NCBI GenBank assembly: GCA_036674765.1
Contig: JARVKI010000007.1
Location: 248,001 to 312,000, forward strand
Source of the DNA: Seiridium cupressi
Taxonomy: Eukaryota; Ascomycota; Sordariomycetes; Amphisphaeriales; Sporocadaceae
DNA: 64,000 nt
Reading direction: 5' to 3'
The translations under genes and the position numbers were made by a program. Below the pieces are notes generated by a model. The model worked only from the letters and a program-made list of their open reading frames with translations. It searched no databases and had not been told where the DNA came from. Of this stretch, positions 35,355 through 47,033 are shown in pieces; the first letter of the stretch is position 1, and every line of letters begins with the position of its first letter.

Positions 35355-36673
35355 ATGCCACCCAAATGGAGATCAAGTAGCTTTTTCGTTCCGGCGGAAA
35401 ACTCGCGCCATCGCACAGCATGTAAATGACCCCAGTCTGGAGCTTCCGAGTTTGGAGTGGCACTGCGGCGCAGAGCAAAACTCTCGACCTGATTCTGCTA
35501 ACGCATTACGCAGGCCTTGCACTGTATCGCGCCCTCCTCAATGCCTCTCCCAAGGTACCGCTTCCGGATGACCTTGCTCAAGCATGGGGAGTCAAGCGTC
35601 ACCCAATTGCCAATCTGGTCCGCCGCGCCTTCCTGAAGAACCGCGCCGACACCTCTACGCGTCTCGTGTATCCGGCACTGAAAGCCGGGTACCGTATGCT
35701 TGACACTTTGTCCCAGGCCACGAACCCTGAATCGCCCGAGTATGCCTCCATCCTCCTATTCCTCCGCAAGCGACTAGCGGAGCGCGACCACGTCCTACTA
35801 CAGAAGGACCTCCACCCACCAAATTCCAAGAACCCGCCCAAACTATCTTCGGCGCCGAACCCGAAAACTGTCCCTCTTCTGCTGAACACAACCCCAGCAC
35901 CCACGCCCGAAGACCCCAATCCGAAGCCAACCTATGCACCAGCAGCTCGACCGCGTCCCCTGTCGGAGCTTCCGGCCGGCAAGAAGCGTAGGATTCCCGT
36001 CCTTGACATGGCAAGAGAATTTCCGCTCCTTCGACTCGACAAGCCACAACCGGAACTCTTGAACCGTGTGCTCACACAAAAGAACAAGAAAAGACAAGAC
36101 AGATTGGACATGGTTCGTGAATGGACCAGTGAAGAATCGCAGGTTATCGGGCCCCACGATTGCGAAGAGGAGGACTACTGGGAGGTAAGAGTCGTCGATC
36201 TTCTCGACCGAGAAATAGTGGCTCCAATGTTGAAGGCTGTAAGAAGGCGTCAGAAAAACATGCATTTGGCCCGACCTGAGGGCTGGCAGTTCTTCATGCG
36301 TGCAGTTGACGAGTTGGAGGCCTGGGTAGAGGAGTCAACCCCCAGTGTCGAGGAAGCGACATACAAGCGGACGCTTCAGCTTCATGGCATCAAATCGGTT
36401 ATCGATACGTTGACGAGAGAGCGCGAGGACTCTGTTGCGAGAGCAAATGCTCTGAGACAGATTATTGCGGACGAGAAAGCACTGGCTGCTCTGGAAAAGA
36501 GGCGGGATCATGCAGAGCGCAAGAAGAAGTGGGAAGCCCGGATGTGGCTGGAGCATGGGGAGGACTGGAAGAAACTCGTAGCCAAAGAGAAGAGGGAAAG
36601 AGATGAGAAGCGGGCGGCTAGATTCGACTCAGTCTCCTGGAGGAAATATCCCAAAGTCAGCCCACCACCCTGA
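35355..36673 (+). CDS. LYR-motif (complex 1 LYR family) protein, probably mitochondrial (408 aa)
   Basis: Exon 1 is 35355-35421 and exon 2 is 35514-36673. The 92-nt intron ends with TGCTAAC-GCATTACGCAG, an ideal branch point and acceptor. The join gives MPPKWRSSSFFVPAENSRHR followed by TACLALYRALL, which places the LYR tripeptide where the family has it. Reading through from an ATG at 35426 would give an unrelated, Trp-rich start, so I prefer the spliced model. LYR proteins bind acyl-ACP and help assemble respiratory complexes or Fe-S clusters in mitochondria. Residues about 30-100 form the helical LYR domain (PIANLVRRAFLKN, LVYPALKAGYRMLDTL). The long C-terminal extension is Pro-rich, then highly charged with coiled-coil character (EKRRDHAERKKKWEARMW, AKEKRERDEKRAARF). 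Such long LYR proteins occur in fungi; the specific role is unknown. Confidence 0.8.
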
Positions 36674-36857
36674 GAAATGCAGTAGATAAGGGATAACACA
36701 AGGGAAGGAGTCACATGAGGCGTTATCATGGTACAAAACGGTTAGACCCAAGGGGATGGAAACGAAGGCTCGCCAGACATGAAAATGTGGCGAAAGAAGT
36801 AGGAGCTGAAGATTGGTAGGGATTTGGTATACCGTTTAGTCTTTTGATACCCTTGAT

Positions 36858-36861
<4 letters not shown>

Positions 36862-36888
<27 letters not shown>
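36862..36888. repeat. GA dinucleotide repeat
   Basis: About thirteen AG units in a row in noncoding DNA. Confidence 0.9.
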
Positions 36889-36892
<4 letters not shown>

Positions 36893-37471
36893 GAAAAAAT
36901 TTACACAACTGCGCTTTTCTCGTGATAGATGCCATGCTTAGGTGTATACGTGTGAACTCTAAAATCTGGAAAGAGAATTGACGACAACTTCCAGATAACC
37001 AAGGAAAATGATTCCTTGTACTCAGATAGCATGTGCACACGACCAGCCTTGTTCGATCAGACCCTGAAATTACACGGCAGTTTATTGAATAGGATATGGG
37101 CTCAGCATTACACTTGCTTGATTGTGGAACAAGAAGACAAATTCTGGGACGATCATATTTTGCGGCTTATATTCCACAATCTTCACTTTCACTGAATTAT
37201 AGCAGGGTCTATCAGATCATAACTGATATACCGTACAGCCATTCTAAGTGAAATCAGTGAGCCCGATTCCAACTGCTACTTGTCGCCGTATAGTTATTCT
37301 GTCTTGGGCATATACCGGGCAGAAGATAGACGTGATATGGTCGTCAACGCCTCCGTAACGTGTACACTGAGAATATCCATACATAGGTAGACACTGTGGA
37401 ATTACGTGAAGTTATATAGGCTGGTCAATCTTGGAGAAAGCTATTAGTGGCTTGCTGAGGAAGGGTATGTT

Positions 37472-37495
37472 GGTGCTGGTGCTGGTGCTGGTGCT
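37472..37495. repeat. GGTGCT hexamer repeat, four copies
   Basis: Four perfect GGTGCT units in noncoding DNA. Confidence 0.9.
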
Positions 37496-38111
37496 AGAAG
37501 AGCTTGAGGAAATATGCAAGTTGTATCTCTTCACGCTGGTATTATATGGACGAATCAAAATTGTCTCTACTATACAGTTTCCTAGCTGAATGGTAGGTAG
37601 TATTGGATGAGAACCTCAACGACGACCAAGTAAGATTACTCCAAAAGTTCAAAAATGCCGGGATGTCTCTAGTACAAAATTAAATGTGGGCTGTAGCTAC
37701 CACTACGGAATGTGCCTTGGTGAACAGAAATGGATCTTACTAAAAAAAATTTACCGGTACTCGCTTTAATTTTCCTTAAGACCGTATGGGTTGTGAGACA
37801 TGATTGGGGAAACTGACTCTAGTTGCAGCAGTCTTGAGTGACAGCGTAAAAAGTTCTTACAGCCGATTTTGAGTCTCGATTTGAGTATGCTGATAAGAAG
37901 GGGTCAAGTCTTCTCCGGTGTATGTTATGGCTCAATTGCGATTCTCGAGAGGTTTTTGTATATCTCTCACCAGGTAACTGATTAGTAATATCACTCTCTG
38001 TTTTTTGTAGGGTATTCTGGAATTCGATAAGTTTTAACGTCCATTAAGTGCATCAAAACCTGTAGTCCTTTCCATGTTCAATCATATATCCAGCTAGCTA
38101 TTATCTCGGGT

Positions 38112-39741
38112 TTACAAGTTCCCGTAAAATCTGTGACACTCTTCTTCCACCCACTGAGACTTCTTCCTGATATCTTCCACAGTCCAAGGTCCTTCATCCG
38201 TGATATATTCACTGATCAGAGTGTTCGGTACCCATTCGAAGTAAACATTCTTCACCACAGCTCTTGATTGTTCTGCATCAACGTGCGTTCTTAAAATGTA
38301 TTCTTTAATGACAGGAGCTCCCTCTACTCTCGCTTCCCAGGCCTGCATGAGCTCTGCCGGATCGTTCTCTTCCACAGGATGATCATCGATCGACTCCGGG
38401 ATAGCAATCTTCTCAACCTCGCTAAAAGCAATGACTTTTGCTTGCGGAGATATGTGTCGCGTGCTCAAAATTGCGGGCAACGTCCCAATCTTATTACTTA
38501 CATCTCCAGTAGAGCTAATGCGATCTGCGCCGAACAAAAAAAACCTGACGCCTCGCGCTGCAATGGCGGCCGACGCATCAGAAAAGAGCGTCACGTTGAC
38601 CCTCCTGTTTTGATTGGCTTCTAGGAGGAGCTTGGACGCCAAAGTGACACCCTCGCATAACGGTCTTGATTCCAAAACCCGAAGATCTAGGGTTATATCC
38701 AAAGCTTCGGCTGCTTTGAGCAGAGAGTTCGCGATTGTTGAGCTGTACGATGTTGTCAGGGCCGATAGAGCACCGGAGGGCCTGGTGTGTTCCAATACGT
38801 TTGACTTGACGTAGTTGACGAATGAGTTGCAAATACGGTCGACTGCTGAGTTGCGTTGAGCTAGGAATTCGTCGATTGTCGCTAGAACATGTTGCTTCAG
38901 TGTCTCATCGTTGGACCATGCTTCCTTACAAACAGCCTCGATCCTTTTGAGGACAGCGATGAGCGAACTGACAATAGCAGCGCCCATGCTCTCTCGGCCA
39001 TTGTAGGATAGATGCCAAGCTGCCATACGAACGTTTGACCACCAAGCCTCGCCATCACCCTGAGTTGAGTCCAATTTGGATACGACGTCCCTGAGAATAG
39101 AGATAGCTTGGCTGCCAGCTGTCGTGCTCCGCTTTTATGGTCGCTGCCCAGATCCTCGAGGCCGTCATTGAGAGCACCACCGGCCTCTGCACCAAGGTCA
39201 TACACTGGCCAAACCCTGCGGAGACTATTGACTAGTTTAGGGACGCCCCCAAATTCGTCTGTGTCGTCGACCTTGAGGGGATTATGCCATTCCCACCCGT
39301 CATGTTCCCAGTCGATGGAGATGCCTGCTTCGCCGCTGCCTCCCTCCTTGGTGGATTTCAGCCGGAAAGCGAACGGATAGATAGTCCACTCGTGACCGAT
39401 GTCATTGTCTGCGAACGAGTACGGATTGCCTTTCCGCAACAGCTCGATGGAGGCGAGGTCTAGTGTAGTCTCTTCCTGGATTTCTCTAAGGGCTGTGGCA
39501 AGTGGGTTGGTATCGCCTGCTTCAACACTGCCCGAGATGGGAGCTAGCCGGTGTCTGTGATGAGGATGAACATTGGAAAATTCGAAGACAGTATGGGCAA
39601 AATGTCTACTGACTGATACGTCCGAACGTGACTACTTCTCCTGAAAAGGGCTACTTCGGCCTTCTTAGAAGCGTCGTCGGAAATTCTGAAGAGGAACGTC
39701 GCTGCGACGGTGCGCTTCTTGACGGGATTGTCGGTTGCCAT
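38112..39741 (-). CDS. NUDIX - eIF2B-like fusion protein, with an apparent frameshift
   Basis: N-terminal NUDIX-like region joined to an eIF2B alpha/beta/delta-like (Rossmann) domain, a fusion known in filamentous fungi; biochemical role unsettled. Exon 1 is 39741-39614 and exon 2 starts at 39554; the intron at 39555-39613 ends ATCACAG. The join gives RTYQHRLAPISGSVEAGD and then ATALREIQEETTL, a degenerate NUDIX box. The eIF2B half has LESRPLCEGVTLASKLL, VRFFLFGADRISSTGDVSNK and the terminal WVEEECHRFYGNL. Between the halves the frame changes: DHKSGARQLAAK (ending about 39108) must be followed by AISILRDVVSKLDSTQ in a different frame. One missing base near 39107-39112 explains this. An alternative is an intron at about 39125-39186 with a weak GTGGTG donor, which joins in frame but deletes sequence that looks conserved. 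The eIF2B half could also start at the internal ATG at 39074. Confidence 0.75.
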
Positions 39742-40399
39742 TGCCGCATATAAAACGGAAAGTGGCCAGCCGCATTCAACTTTGAGCAAGTCGGCCAACA
39801 CAGGGATGGAAGATCAGACGGCGAGGCGAAAGGGCTTTTGTGAACGTGCTGCGTGATACTATATGCGGGTATGTGAGTCTCTGCGTGCGGGTCTACGAAA
39901 TTGGGTTAATGTTCCGCGAAACGGCGATGCGATCAACACGCAAAAGCTATATGCAGATACAAGAGATCAGGGCACAAGAGGACGTTGCTGGGGTCATACC
40001 CCACTGACCTCACTGAACCACATAGGTAAGGCAGGGTACAGGATTTTGTAAACACTTCGGCCCAGGGCAGACAAGGTAGTAAATTGGAACAACATCAGGT
40101 CATACAGACGCTGCACCGTGGAACTTAATAAGGAGGAATAGTATAGAGCAATGAATTAGCACTATGGGCCTTGCTCCACTACATTATATCACTAGACTAC
40201 ATTGGCCTGCCCACATACATGTATAAAAAAAAAAGTGCATCAGCGGAGCTCATGGATAGCACCTGCCTGCTGCTACATAGGTACATTGTAAGGCACTATC
40301 ATGCTGCCCCGCCATTTGGCAGCCTCTTGTCCTACGAGCGCAACTGCTGCCACTTGCTGAGACGGAGAAAGGAGCAAAGGTTGTCTGCAAGAAACAATC
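39742..40399. promoter_or_regulatory. divergent upstream region
   Basis: 658 bases between the starts of the NUDIX-eIF2B gene (minus) and the following gene (plus). Contains an A-rich run near 40226-40235. No gene or defined site recognised. Confidence 0.45.
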
Positions 40400-41779
40400 A
40401 TGTGTAACTCAGGAGCTTCTGTTGAGCTGCTCTCATCCCGCATTCACAAAAATCAAGCGATATCGACTCGGCCATTACAAAAAGAAGTCATGGGCGTTTC
40501 TGAAGCACAAGCAATGGTATGGGAGAACGACAGCAACGAGCCGGCCTTCCGTGAGCTCCACCAGCAGCTCCTCCACGCCCGGACGCTGGACTGGAAGACC
40601 CGCCCAGTCGAGTATTATAGGTGGCTGGACCAGCGTTCTCTGGACCAGCTGCGATGCGTCCGCGACGATTTCTCGTGCAGCGCATACCCGCAAGTCTGCG
40701 AAGATGATCCGCTGCTGCTCAGAGACTTCAAGGCCTGGCGGCGCCGCGAGACCATGGCCTCACATCGTGCTAAACGCATCGGCACCGAGTTCCATGGCTT
40801 CATGCATCTTCCTGCCGAGATACGCACTTTGGTCTACGAGCAAGCACTCATCAAGGGCAAGCTCGCCATCCCTCATATACGGTCATGCATCAACACGGGA
40901 GACAGGTTCTTCACGCTCACCAAGGGCGACGTCTACACCTCCCCTTTCAGCCGCCGTGTCCGACCGCGCTACGAGGGGACGTCAACAGAACTTGAAAAGT
41001 ACTTGGACGAATGGCCGCCGCAACTCGGCATCATCGCTGGCGTGTCCAGGCTCGTGCACACAGAGGCCATCAGGGTCTTCCTGCGTGAGAACCAATTCGT
41101 GTTTCCTCGCGGCGTTTATGATCCACTCATCTGGTTCGGCGACACTTACGAGCGAGCAGCTGTGCAAAGCCAGTGGCTGAGGGATGTAAGCTTCGCTTTC
41201 TCGCACGACGATGGACTGTTCCAACCCTGCATCCACGCCGAATACGTGACCCCTTCGCATCGTAGATTGGGTTTAGAATTGCAACTACCAAAGTATGGCG
41301 AGCCCCCGCTCACCAGGCTCGGGTACTTGGAGAAGATCTGGGCGTTGCGCATCGCGGAGATCAAGAAGTTCAGACTGAATCGGCTCCAGCTCAGCTTCGA
41401 TGAATGCTTCTGCCCGGACACGCGGCACAGGAAAGTAGCCTGGGTATTGGGCGAGCTAATGCGCGACTGGCATGATTACCAACCCAAGATTATCGAAATC
41501 AGCGGTTGGGACGACGATGAGGAGAAAGAATTTATCGGTCAGATGCTTGGCACCAAGGGGAATGCTAGCACCATGGTTGTGCGATTCGAGGGTCAATCGA
41601 ACAAAGACTGTTCCGGTAATAATTCCAACCTCATTTGGGACCCTACCACAGACGCTAACTCACCTACGTCAGACAATATTCTCGCTGAATTCGATTTTGA
41701 TGCCTTCCTATTTGGCGGGTCGTACTATGATTTTGGTTTTGGCTCAAGCTTTGCATTAGGCGATGTACCGACGCCCTAA
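40400..41779 (+). CDS. uncharacterised fungal protein, 459 aa (2EXR/F-box-like start motif)
   Basis: Single-exon protein without signal peptide or membrane helix. Around residue 134 it carries FMHLPAEIRTLVYEQAL, the LPxEIRxxIY-type motif of fungal 2EXR and F-box-like proteins, which usually opens a domain of unknown function. Downstream are VSRLVHTEAIRVFLRENQF and a long segment with RLNRLQLSFDECFC, which together resemble that fungus-expanded family. The C-terminus is acidic and rich in Asp, Phe and Gly (SYYDFGFGSSFALGD). The N-terminal 130 residues precede the motif and are not recognised; a start at the Met at 40490 (MGVSEAQAM) is also possible. Confidence 0.7.
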   Translation: MCNSGASVELLSSRIHKNQAISTRPLQKEVMGVSEAQAMVWENDSNEPAFRELHQQLLHARTLDWKTRPVEYYRWLDQRSLDQLRCVRDDFSCSAYPQVCEDDPLLLRDFKAWRRRETMASHRAKRIGTEFHGFMHLPAEIRTLVYEQALIKGKLAIPHIRSCINTGDRFFTLTKGDVYTSPFSRRVRPRYEGTSTELEKYLDEWPPQLGIIAGVSRLVHTEAIRVFLRENQFVFPRGVYDPLIWFGDTYERAAVQSQWLRDVSFAFSHDDGLFQPCIHAEYVTPSHRRLGLELQLPKYGEPPLTRLGYLEKIWALRIAEIKKFRLNRLQLSFDECFCPDTRHRKVAWVLGELMRDWHDYQPKIIEISGWDDDEEKEFIGQMLGTKGNASTMVVRFEGQSNKDCSGNNSNLIWDPTTDANSPTSDNILAEFDFDAFLFGGSYYDFGFGSSFALGDVPTP

Positions 41780-42041
41780 AACAACACTCAAGAGGTGAAG
41801 GACAAGTATGGGCAGAAATATACCGTGGAGAAGACAAATCACTTCGCCAGACCAGCGCAAACGCATTGGCAGAAAGACAGAGCAAGTCAAGCAGTATGGC
41901 GTGGTATTACGTATAGACATATATAAACAAGAAATAAGGCTAGATACAGCAGATCTCTGTTAAGCAAAGTGGCTAATAAGCTATCTCATGCATGACCGAT
42001 CAGAACAAATTGTATACCTCGGAGCTCAGCTTGGTGCTGGT

Positions 42042-44082
42042 TTAGCAGACACCAGTGGGGATGACCTTGCTGGCGACGCGGTTCTTGGAGGCACCATATT
42101 TGGCACCCTGACCAAGACCACGCTTGGCAAAACCAGTCCAGATCTCGCAGGCGTTATCACCACCGGTGAGAGCCTCATCGGCGTCGAGAATAGCATCACG
42201 GGCGGTGACAAAGTTGGGGTTGCAGGGTTGCCTGTCAATCTTGTTAGTTGCCGTCCCTTGCAAGCGCATTAGGCTTTTTGTATCTTCTAAGCGGAGACTT
42301 ACAGAGCCATAGCATCAATGACAAGCTTCATGGTTAGGAACTTGCCATCGGTGGGGACGCCGTTGGCATCGAAGGTCGGGCGAGCACTGTCGTTCTTGCC
42401 GTGCTTGTCGATCAAGTTCCAGAGAACCTCGTAGAGCATGGTCGTCCAGGTCTCACCAATGTCGTGGACCTCGTTCTTGGTGTTGAGGGTTGTGTACGTG
42501 TTGGGGTTCGTGGTCAAGCTGGTCGAGAACAGGACGGAGCGGATACCGGCGGGGTTGTTGTAGACCCAAGCACCCATGGGGTAGTTGGTGTTGCGGGTGT
42601 CGGATGGCTTGAGACGGATGGCAGTGGCCATGAAGTCACCCCAACCCTCACCCATACCACCGGCCTCGAGAGCGTTCAGGCAGTTGGAGTTGGCGGGTCC
42701 ACCAGTCAGACGTGTCGAAAGACCGTGTGAGTACTCGTGGATGATGACACCGGCCTCGAAAGCACAGTCACGGACAGGGGTGGACTGGGTCCAAAGGTAC
42801 ATCCTCATGCGGCCCGGCTGGCCATCAGGGGGGGTGGCAAAGTTGGCGTTGTTGGTACCGGAACCGTCCTGGGAGTTGAGGATGGTGAAGTCGCTGCCGG
42901 AGCCACCCTTGCCCTGGTTGTCAACCTGGAAGTTACCGGCCTCTTCGTTGAAACCAAGGGTGTACAGGAGGTCGTGGTACTCGTTTCCAGTGAAGAAGAG
43001 CTGGGTGACCGAAGCATCACGGTAGGTGGTGGGAGGAGTCATGGTGGCGGTCCATTCGTACTCGAATGCGTCCTGGGCGCTTGTGGGGCGGTAGTTGTTC
43101 AGGTACGTGTTGCCTCCACTGGGGTTTGTCTGGGCGATGGCGTTGTTACCGCGGGTGGTGTGGTAGGTTGTCGTTCCGTCATTGAGCCACGTGAGGGGAG
43201 ACTCGGTGGTGTTCCACGGGTTGGTAAGGGTAGTACGCGAGCACTCGTCGGGGTCGTTGCAGGCCCAGGGGAAGACGGTGTAGGTGGCTTCGGCGACGTA
43301 GTCGACAACACCGTGGACGGCATCGTTGCTCTCGGCATCGACGTACGTGAGTAGCCAGTTGTCCATGATATCAGTCTCGACTCTCCAGGTGAGGGCCAGG
43401 GTACCGTCCTGCTTGACATAGTACATGAGGCGGGCCTCGGGGTCCTTTTGGGCACCGGAGGTACCCTTGAGGACGTAGGCTTCAGTCCCCTCAATGGCCT
43501 CGGCGGAAGCATCACCAGTAACCGGCAGAGAAAGGATGCTGGTGGCGCCAGTGAGAGCACTGGTTGGGTCGACGAAGTCACGCTTGCTCAGGGGGCTGTC
43601 AGCGGGGATCTCTCCGGTGAAGAAATTGTTTCCGTAGGAGAAGACGTGACCATCCTTGCCGATCTGTCCATGCATTAGCAATCGATTTATTTTCTCGCCA
43701 AAAATTCAAAGCTCACGTTGACGTTGAAGTCGGAGTTGTCGATGTCAAGGCCGTGGACGGTCTGCTTGAAGTAGACATGGCCAACACCGTTGGTGCCAAC
43801 GTAGCTGTTGGCCACGCGGAATTCAGCATCGGGGAATGTGCTCTTGACCAGCTCAGTAGCGGTCTCGACGTAGTCGGCGCGCTTCAGGACCTTGAGGGAG
43901 TCATCGGTCTTCACGGTGCTGCTAGCCTTGTAGAGGTTGGTGGTACCGGTACGATACTGGTTGAGGTCGACGGAGCGCTTGTTCAAGCTGTCCTTGTAAG
44001 CAGACCGGTGGTCGACGGCGTGAGGGTGGGCAAGCGTCAAGGACGCGCCAATGACGACGCTGGCCAACAGAGAGTAGCGCAT
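42042..44082 (-). CDS. mep: secreted M36 metalloprotease (fungalysin), 638 aa
   Basis: Extracellular elastinolytic zinc metalloprotease. Exons 44082-43717, 43663-42303 and 42231-42042; introns of 53 and 71 nt, GT-AG, with phases matching (FNVN joins [14 protein letters not shown] joins QPCNPNFV). Residues 1-18 form a signal peptide ([18 protein letters not shown]). A propeptide of the fungalysin/thermolysin type follows ([20 protein letters not shown]). The catalytic domain has the zinc motif HEYSH at residues 431-435, with Glu432 as catalytic base, and the third zinc ligand Glu461 in [10 protein letters not shown], thirty residues on as in the characterised enzymes. The C-terminal [11 protein letters not shown] and [13 protein letters not shown] are conserved. 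Length matches the family (about 634-648). All key residues are present, so it should be active after propeptide removal. Confidence 0.95.
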
Positions 44083-44193
44083 CTTGAAAGAGCCGAAGGG
44101 AATAAGGCGGTCTAAAAGAGAGACTGGGCAACGGGATGGAATTCGAACCGGAAGCTGACCTGTTCCTCTTCATGGTCCACGGCGTTGCAGGTC

Positions 44194-44199
44194 TTTATA
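44194..44199 (-). promoter_or_regulatory. TATA box candidate of the fungalysin gene
   Basis: TATAAA on the minus strand, about 112 bases upstream of the ATG at 44082. Confidence 0.45.
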
Positions 44200-44244
44200 C
44201 CTATATTCTTGTCGGCTCCCCACAACCTTGACTTCCTCTTCCGA

Positions 44245-44250
44245 AGATAA
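44245..44250 (+). promoter_or_regulatory. GATA-factor site candidate (AGATAA) upstream of the fungalysin gene
   Basis: AGATAA matches the HGATAR consensus, about 163 bases upstream of the protease ATG. Fungal secreted proteases are commonly under AreA nitrogen control, so the position is plausible, but a single six-base match is weak. Confidence 0.3.
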
Positions 44251-47033
44251 GCTCATGGTGCAGTCTTGGTAACTCTTGGTTACAGATGAGAGCCTTGCAA
44301 TGGCTTGGCCCTGTCCAGGGTATATTGGGATGGTCGTGACGATGGCTTAGTTCTAGAAGGTCAGCAGAAGCAGTAGCTGTCACACGAGCTGGCTGCTCTT
44401 GGCGTTCTTGGCCTCATAGTCTGACGGGTCCACATGAAGGAATTGGGAAGGTGGCTCCGGGACCCGGGAGGGATCGTGGGTGGCTCTGCGCGATACAGAC
44501 TTGAGATGAAAACGGCTCAGCAGTCCCAAAGGATACATCCAGATCGGCACATGGTACCCCATGGAAATGCGGTCGTCCCCGGCCCGGGAGTCGGGGCAAG
44601 CATGATTCGCATCCCGCCAGAGGACTCTGGGTTCCGCAATTGGTGGTCAGCTCTTTCCGCAAGAAGAATGCCCGTAGAGCTGCCTCATTTCGCAGCATTT
44701 CAGTGCCGTCGTTAGCCATGGTGCTAACCCTTATTGCGGCCGCGCTGTGAATGCAACTGAGCATCCCAGTAATAGACCAGCGGCCGGGTCACAAGACCAA
44801 CGCCGTAAGGGACGACCACCTGCATCTCGACGCTCTGAGATCGGGGGCGATGAGCAATGGGCCCTTGCAAATCCATGTAGGGGATCCGTCAGAAGTACGA
44901 CTCATAGACTCGGTAGCTCGTCCATACCAGTCCAGATAGCCCCCAATCCTCGATACGAGATGTCGAATCGCAGCTACGATCAGGACGTCCACCGGCATTA
45001 TCCACTGGACAGACAAGACAGTGAAAGCGTGAGGCCTGCGGAATGATGGCACATTCTTGTCGAGGCCTAGCTCTGAGCTTGGCAACAAGTCGTGATCAGC
45101 TTGGCAGAACGGCTCTGGATGCTGAAGACAGGAACAGGCAATATATAGGGCTTGGCACGAACACGCAGCAACAAATGGCGCTGGGCTGCCGTGCCGGACG
45201 TCGAGATAAAGAATGCGGCGAAGGGGCTAGTGCATAGTAGTGCGTTAGCTGATGCGACTCCAGATCTCGTTGACTGGAAAACCACAAAAGTCGCGATGGG
45301 GGACCCAGTGGTGGGGTTGGCCCGCCCGTTACCTGCCGTTCTGAGAGTGGCGTGCCGAAATGTGCCACAACGGCTGCACCGGATGCAATGCTACTGTTGG
45401 TATATTATTCGTAGATATTACTACAGAGGTTCGTGTCCTGACAGACTCATATGAGCCAATGTGGCTAATCACACGACGGGCATCTTGCTCGTCGGCTCGT
45501 GCCAATTTTAGAAATCCCACAGGGTTGCGTCCCTTAAGGACCATGCCGCAGTCCGCTGCAACTACCGGGGCCAATATGGTACATTGTGCTAGGTAGGTAG
45601 GTTAAATGGTTAGTTAGAGTCGAGCCACAACCGGAGCCCCCCAGATTACGCTGTGGTAAGCCTTCGTGTTGCAGCCGTACCACTCACTCTGGCTTGTATA
45701 TTGACTGCTGTCCAGCTAACGAGCAATCTTGGACTGGATTCTTGGCAGCTTGGTGAACTTGCGTTAGTTTTGCTTCGACGAGAGCTTGAAAGTATAGTGT
45801 GCATTGGGTGCTATTGTCAAGATCACCAAGCCTATACCACGGCGGACTTGACCAAAATCCCATTGTTCATGGTCATACTTGAACACATTACAATCTTCAA
45901 GCCCGACTTTTTGGAGCAGGGGTTTTCTTCCGGCGAGGACCTTGCGGGACACCTTGAGGACCACGCAAACAGAAGATACATCTAAGCGGCCACCCCGCGG
46001 CTTGCAGCTCAGCGTGATCTTCCTCCGTCTGAGCCTCTCTCGCTCTTGGGCGACTGAGCACCAGGCCGTGTTTACTGGCTCATTTAGGCGCCCTTCTGGC
46101 AGGGCTTCGGCCCCTTCTCCTTCTCCATTGGGTCGACTACTCACGACCCAGGCGGGGAAGCAGGGGAACAGGGGGGTTTTCGATACACAGCACCACTACC
46201 GTAGTAGCGACCGCCTGGCGCAAGCGCTAACTTGCGGGCCCATCACCTGCCGAAACGGGACTGCGCTGTATTTCGACCCTCCTCCTATCAGCAACAGCGC
46301 CATCGACAAAATGTATCGGGCGATGTGACCGAGCGAAATCCTACACCGTATGTTGGAGAGAAAGCCTCGACACCGACGAGGCCGGGCGATGGAATACGAA
46401 CGAACGGCCTGGGCCAGCAGTTACACGGCAATGGGGCGATCATGAGAACAGCGATGTCCGCTCACTGGGTAGCATCGCGAATTCCCCGCGGCCCGCCCAA
46501 TGTGACGTGACGCGATGTGGGACTAGCGACGCAGAAGTTCGGTCAAGACACTATTGATTTAGCAACCGCTTGAAAGCCAAGGTAGCATAAGAAACAGACG
46601 AAGAAGCTGGTAGTTGCCGAAGCACGAAGTCCTAACCATGCATTCACCACAGAGTAGCACTCCTGCCGGCTAGATTCGATAGCTTAACACGAAGCCCTCA
46701 CTTTCGATAGTCATATATCGGTAGTCATTGGACCCTGAGGCCCTCTTCCGTGCCAACATACAGAATATTTTAGAGTTCAAATGTACGATATCAGCGGTCT
46801 CCCACTTTGGTTCATCCCAAGTTTGTTACCATGAAACGCCAAGTTCGGAGTTGGCTGACACGAGGCAATGTAACAGCAGCCACTATTTCCGCTATTAACT
46901 CACCCCACTCTACCGAAAACACCTCAAGCAGTTGCTCGGAATAACACTCGTTCTATTTATCTAGGTAGTATTTGAAATATTTGAACAGTGCACAAGAGTC
47001 TAGCTGTAAAACCGGAACTCCCAGCCTCAAACA

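Larger units (their letters stand above)
36674..38111. other. intergenic region with simple repeats
   Basis: 1.4 kb, AT-rich in its second half, between the 3' ends of the LYR gene (plus) and the NUDIX-eIF2B gene (minus). Holds the two simple repeats listed separately. No gene seen. Confidence 0.5.
44083..47033. other. 2.95 kb region without a supported gene
   Basis: Upstream of the protease gene and downstream of the NRPS gene. Many overlapping frames on both strands (for example 45764-46144 minus, 45879-46328 plus) lack domains, signal peptides and splice logic. No RNA gene or mobile element recognised. Confidence 0.4.

Noticed and set aside
35426..35513. unspliced start of the LYR protein at 35426
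   Set aside because: It reads through a textbook branch point and acceptor and gives an N-terminus unlike the family; the two-exon model fits better.
42585..43354. long plus-strand frames inside the protease locus
   Set aside because: They are shadows of the well-supported fungalysin gene on the other strand, whose catalytic motifs are intact.
45653..46328. overlapping frames of 110 to 149 codons between the protease and NRPS genes
   Set aside because: They lie in different frames and on both strands, with no domain or splice support.
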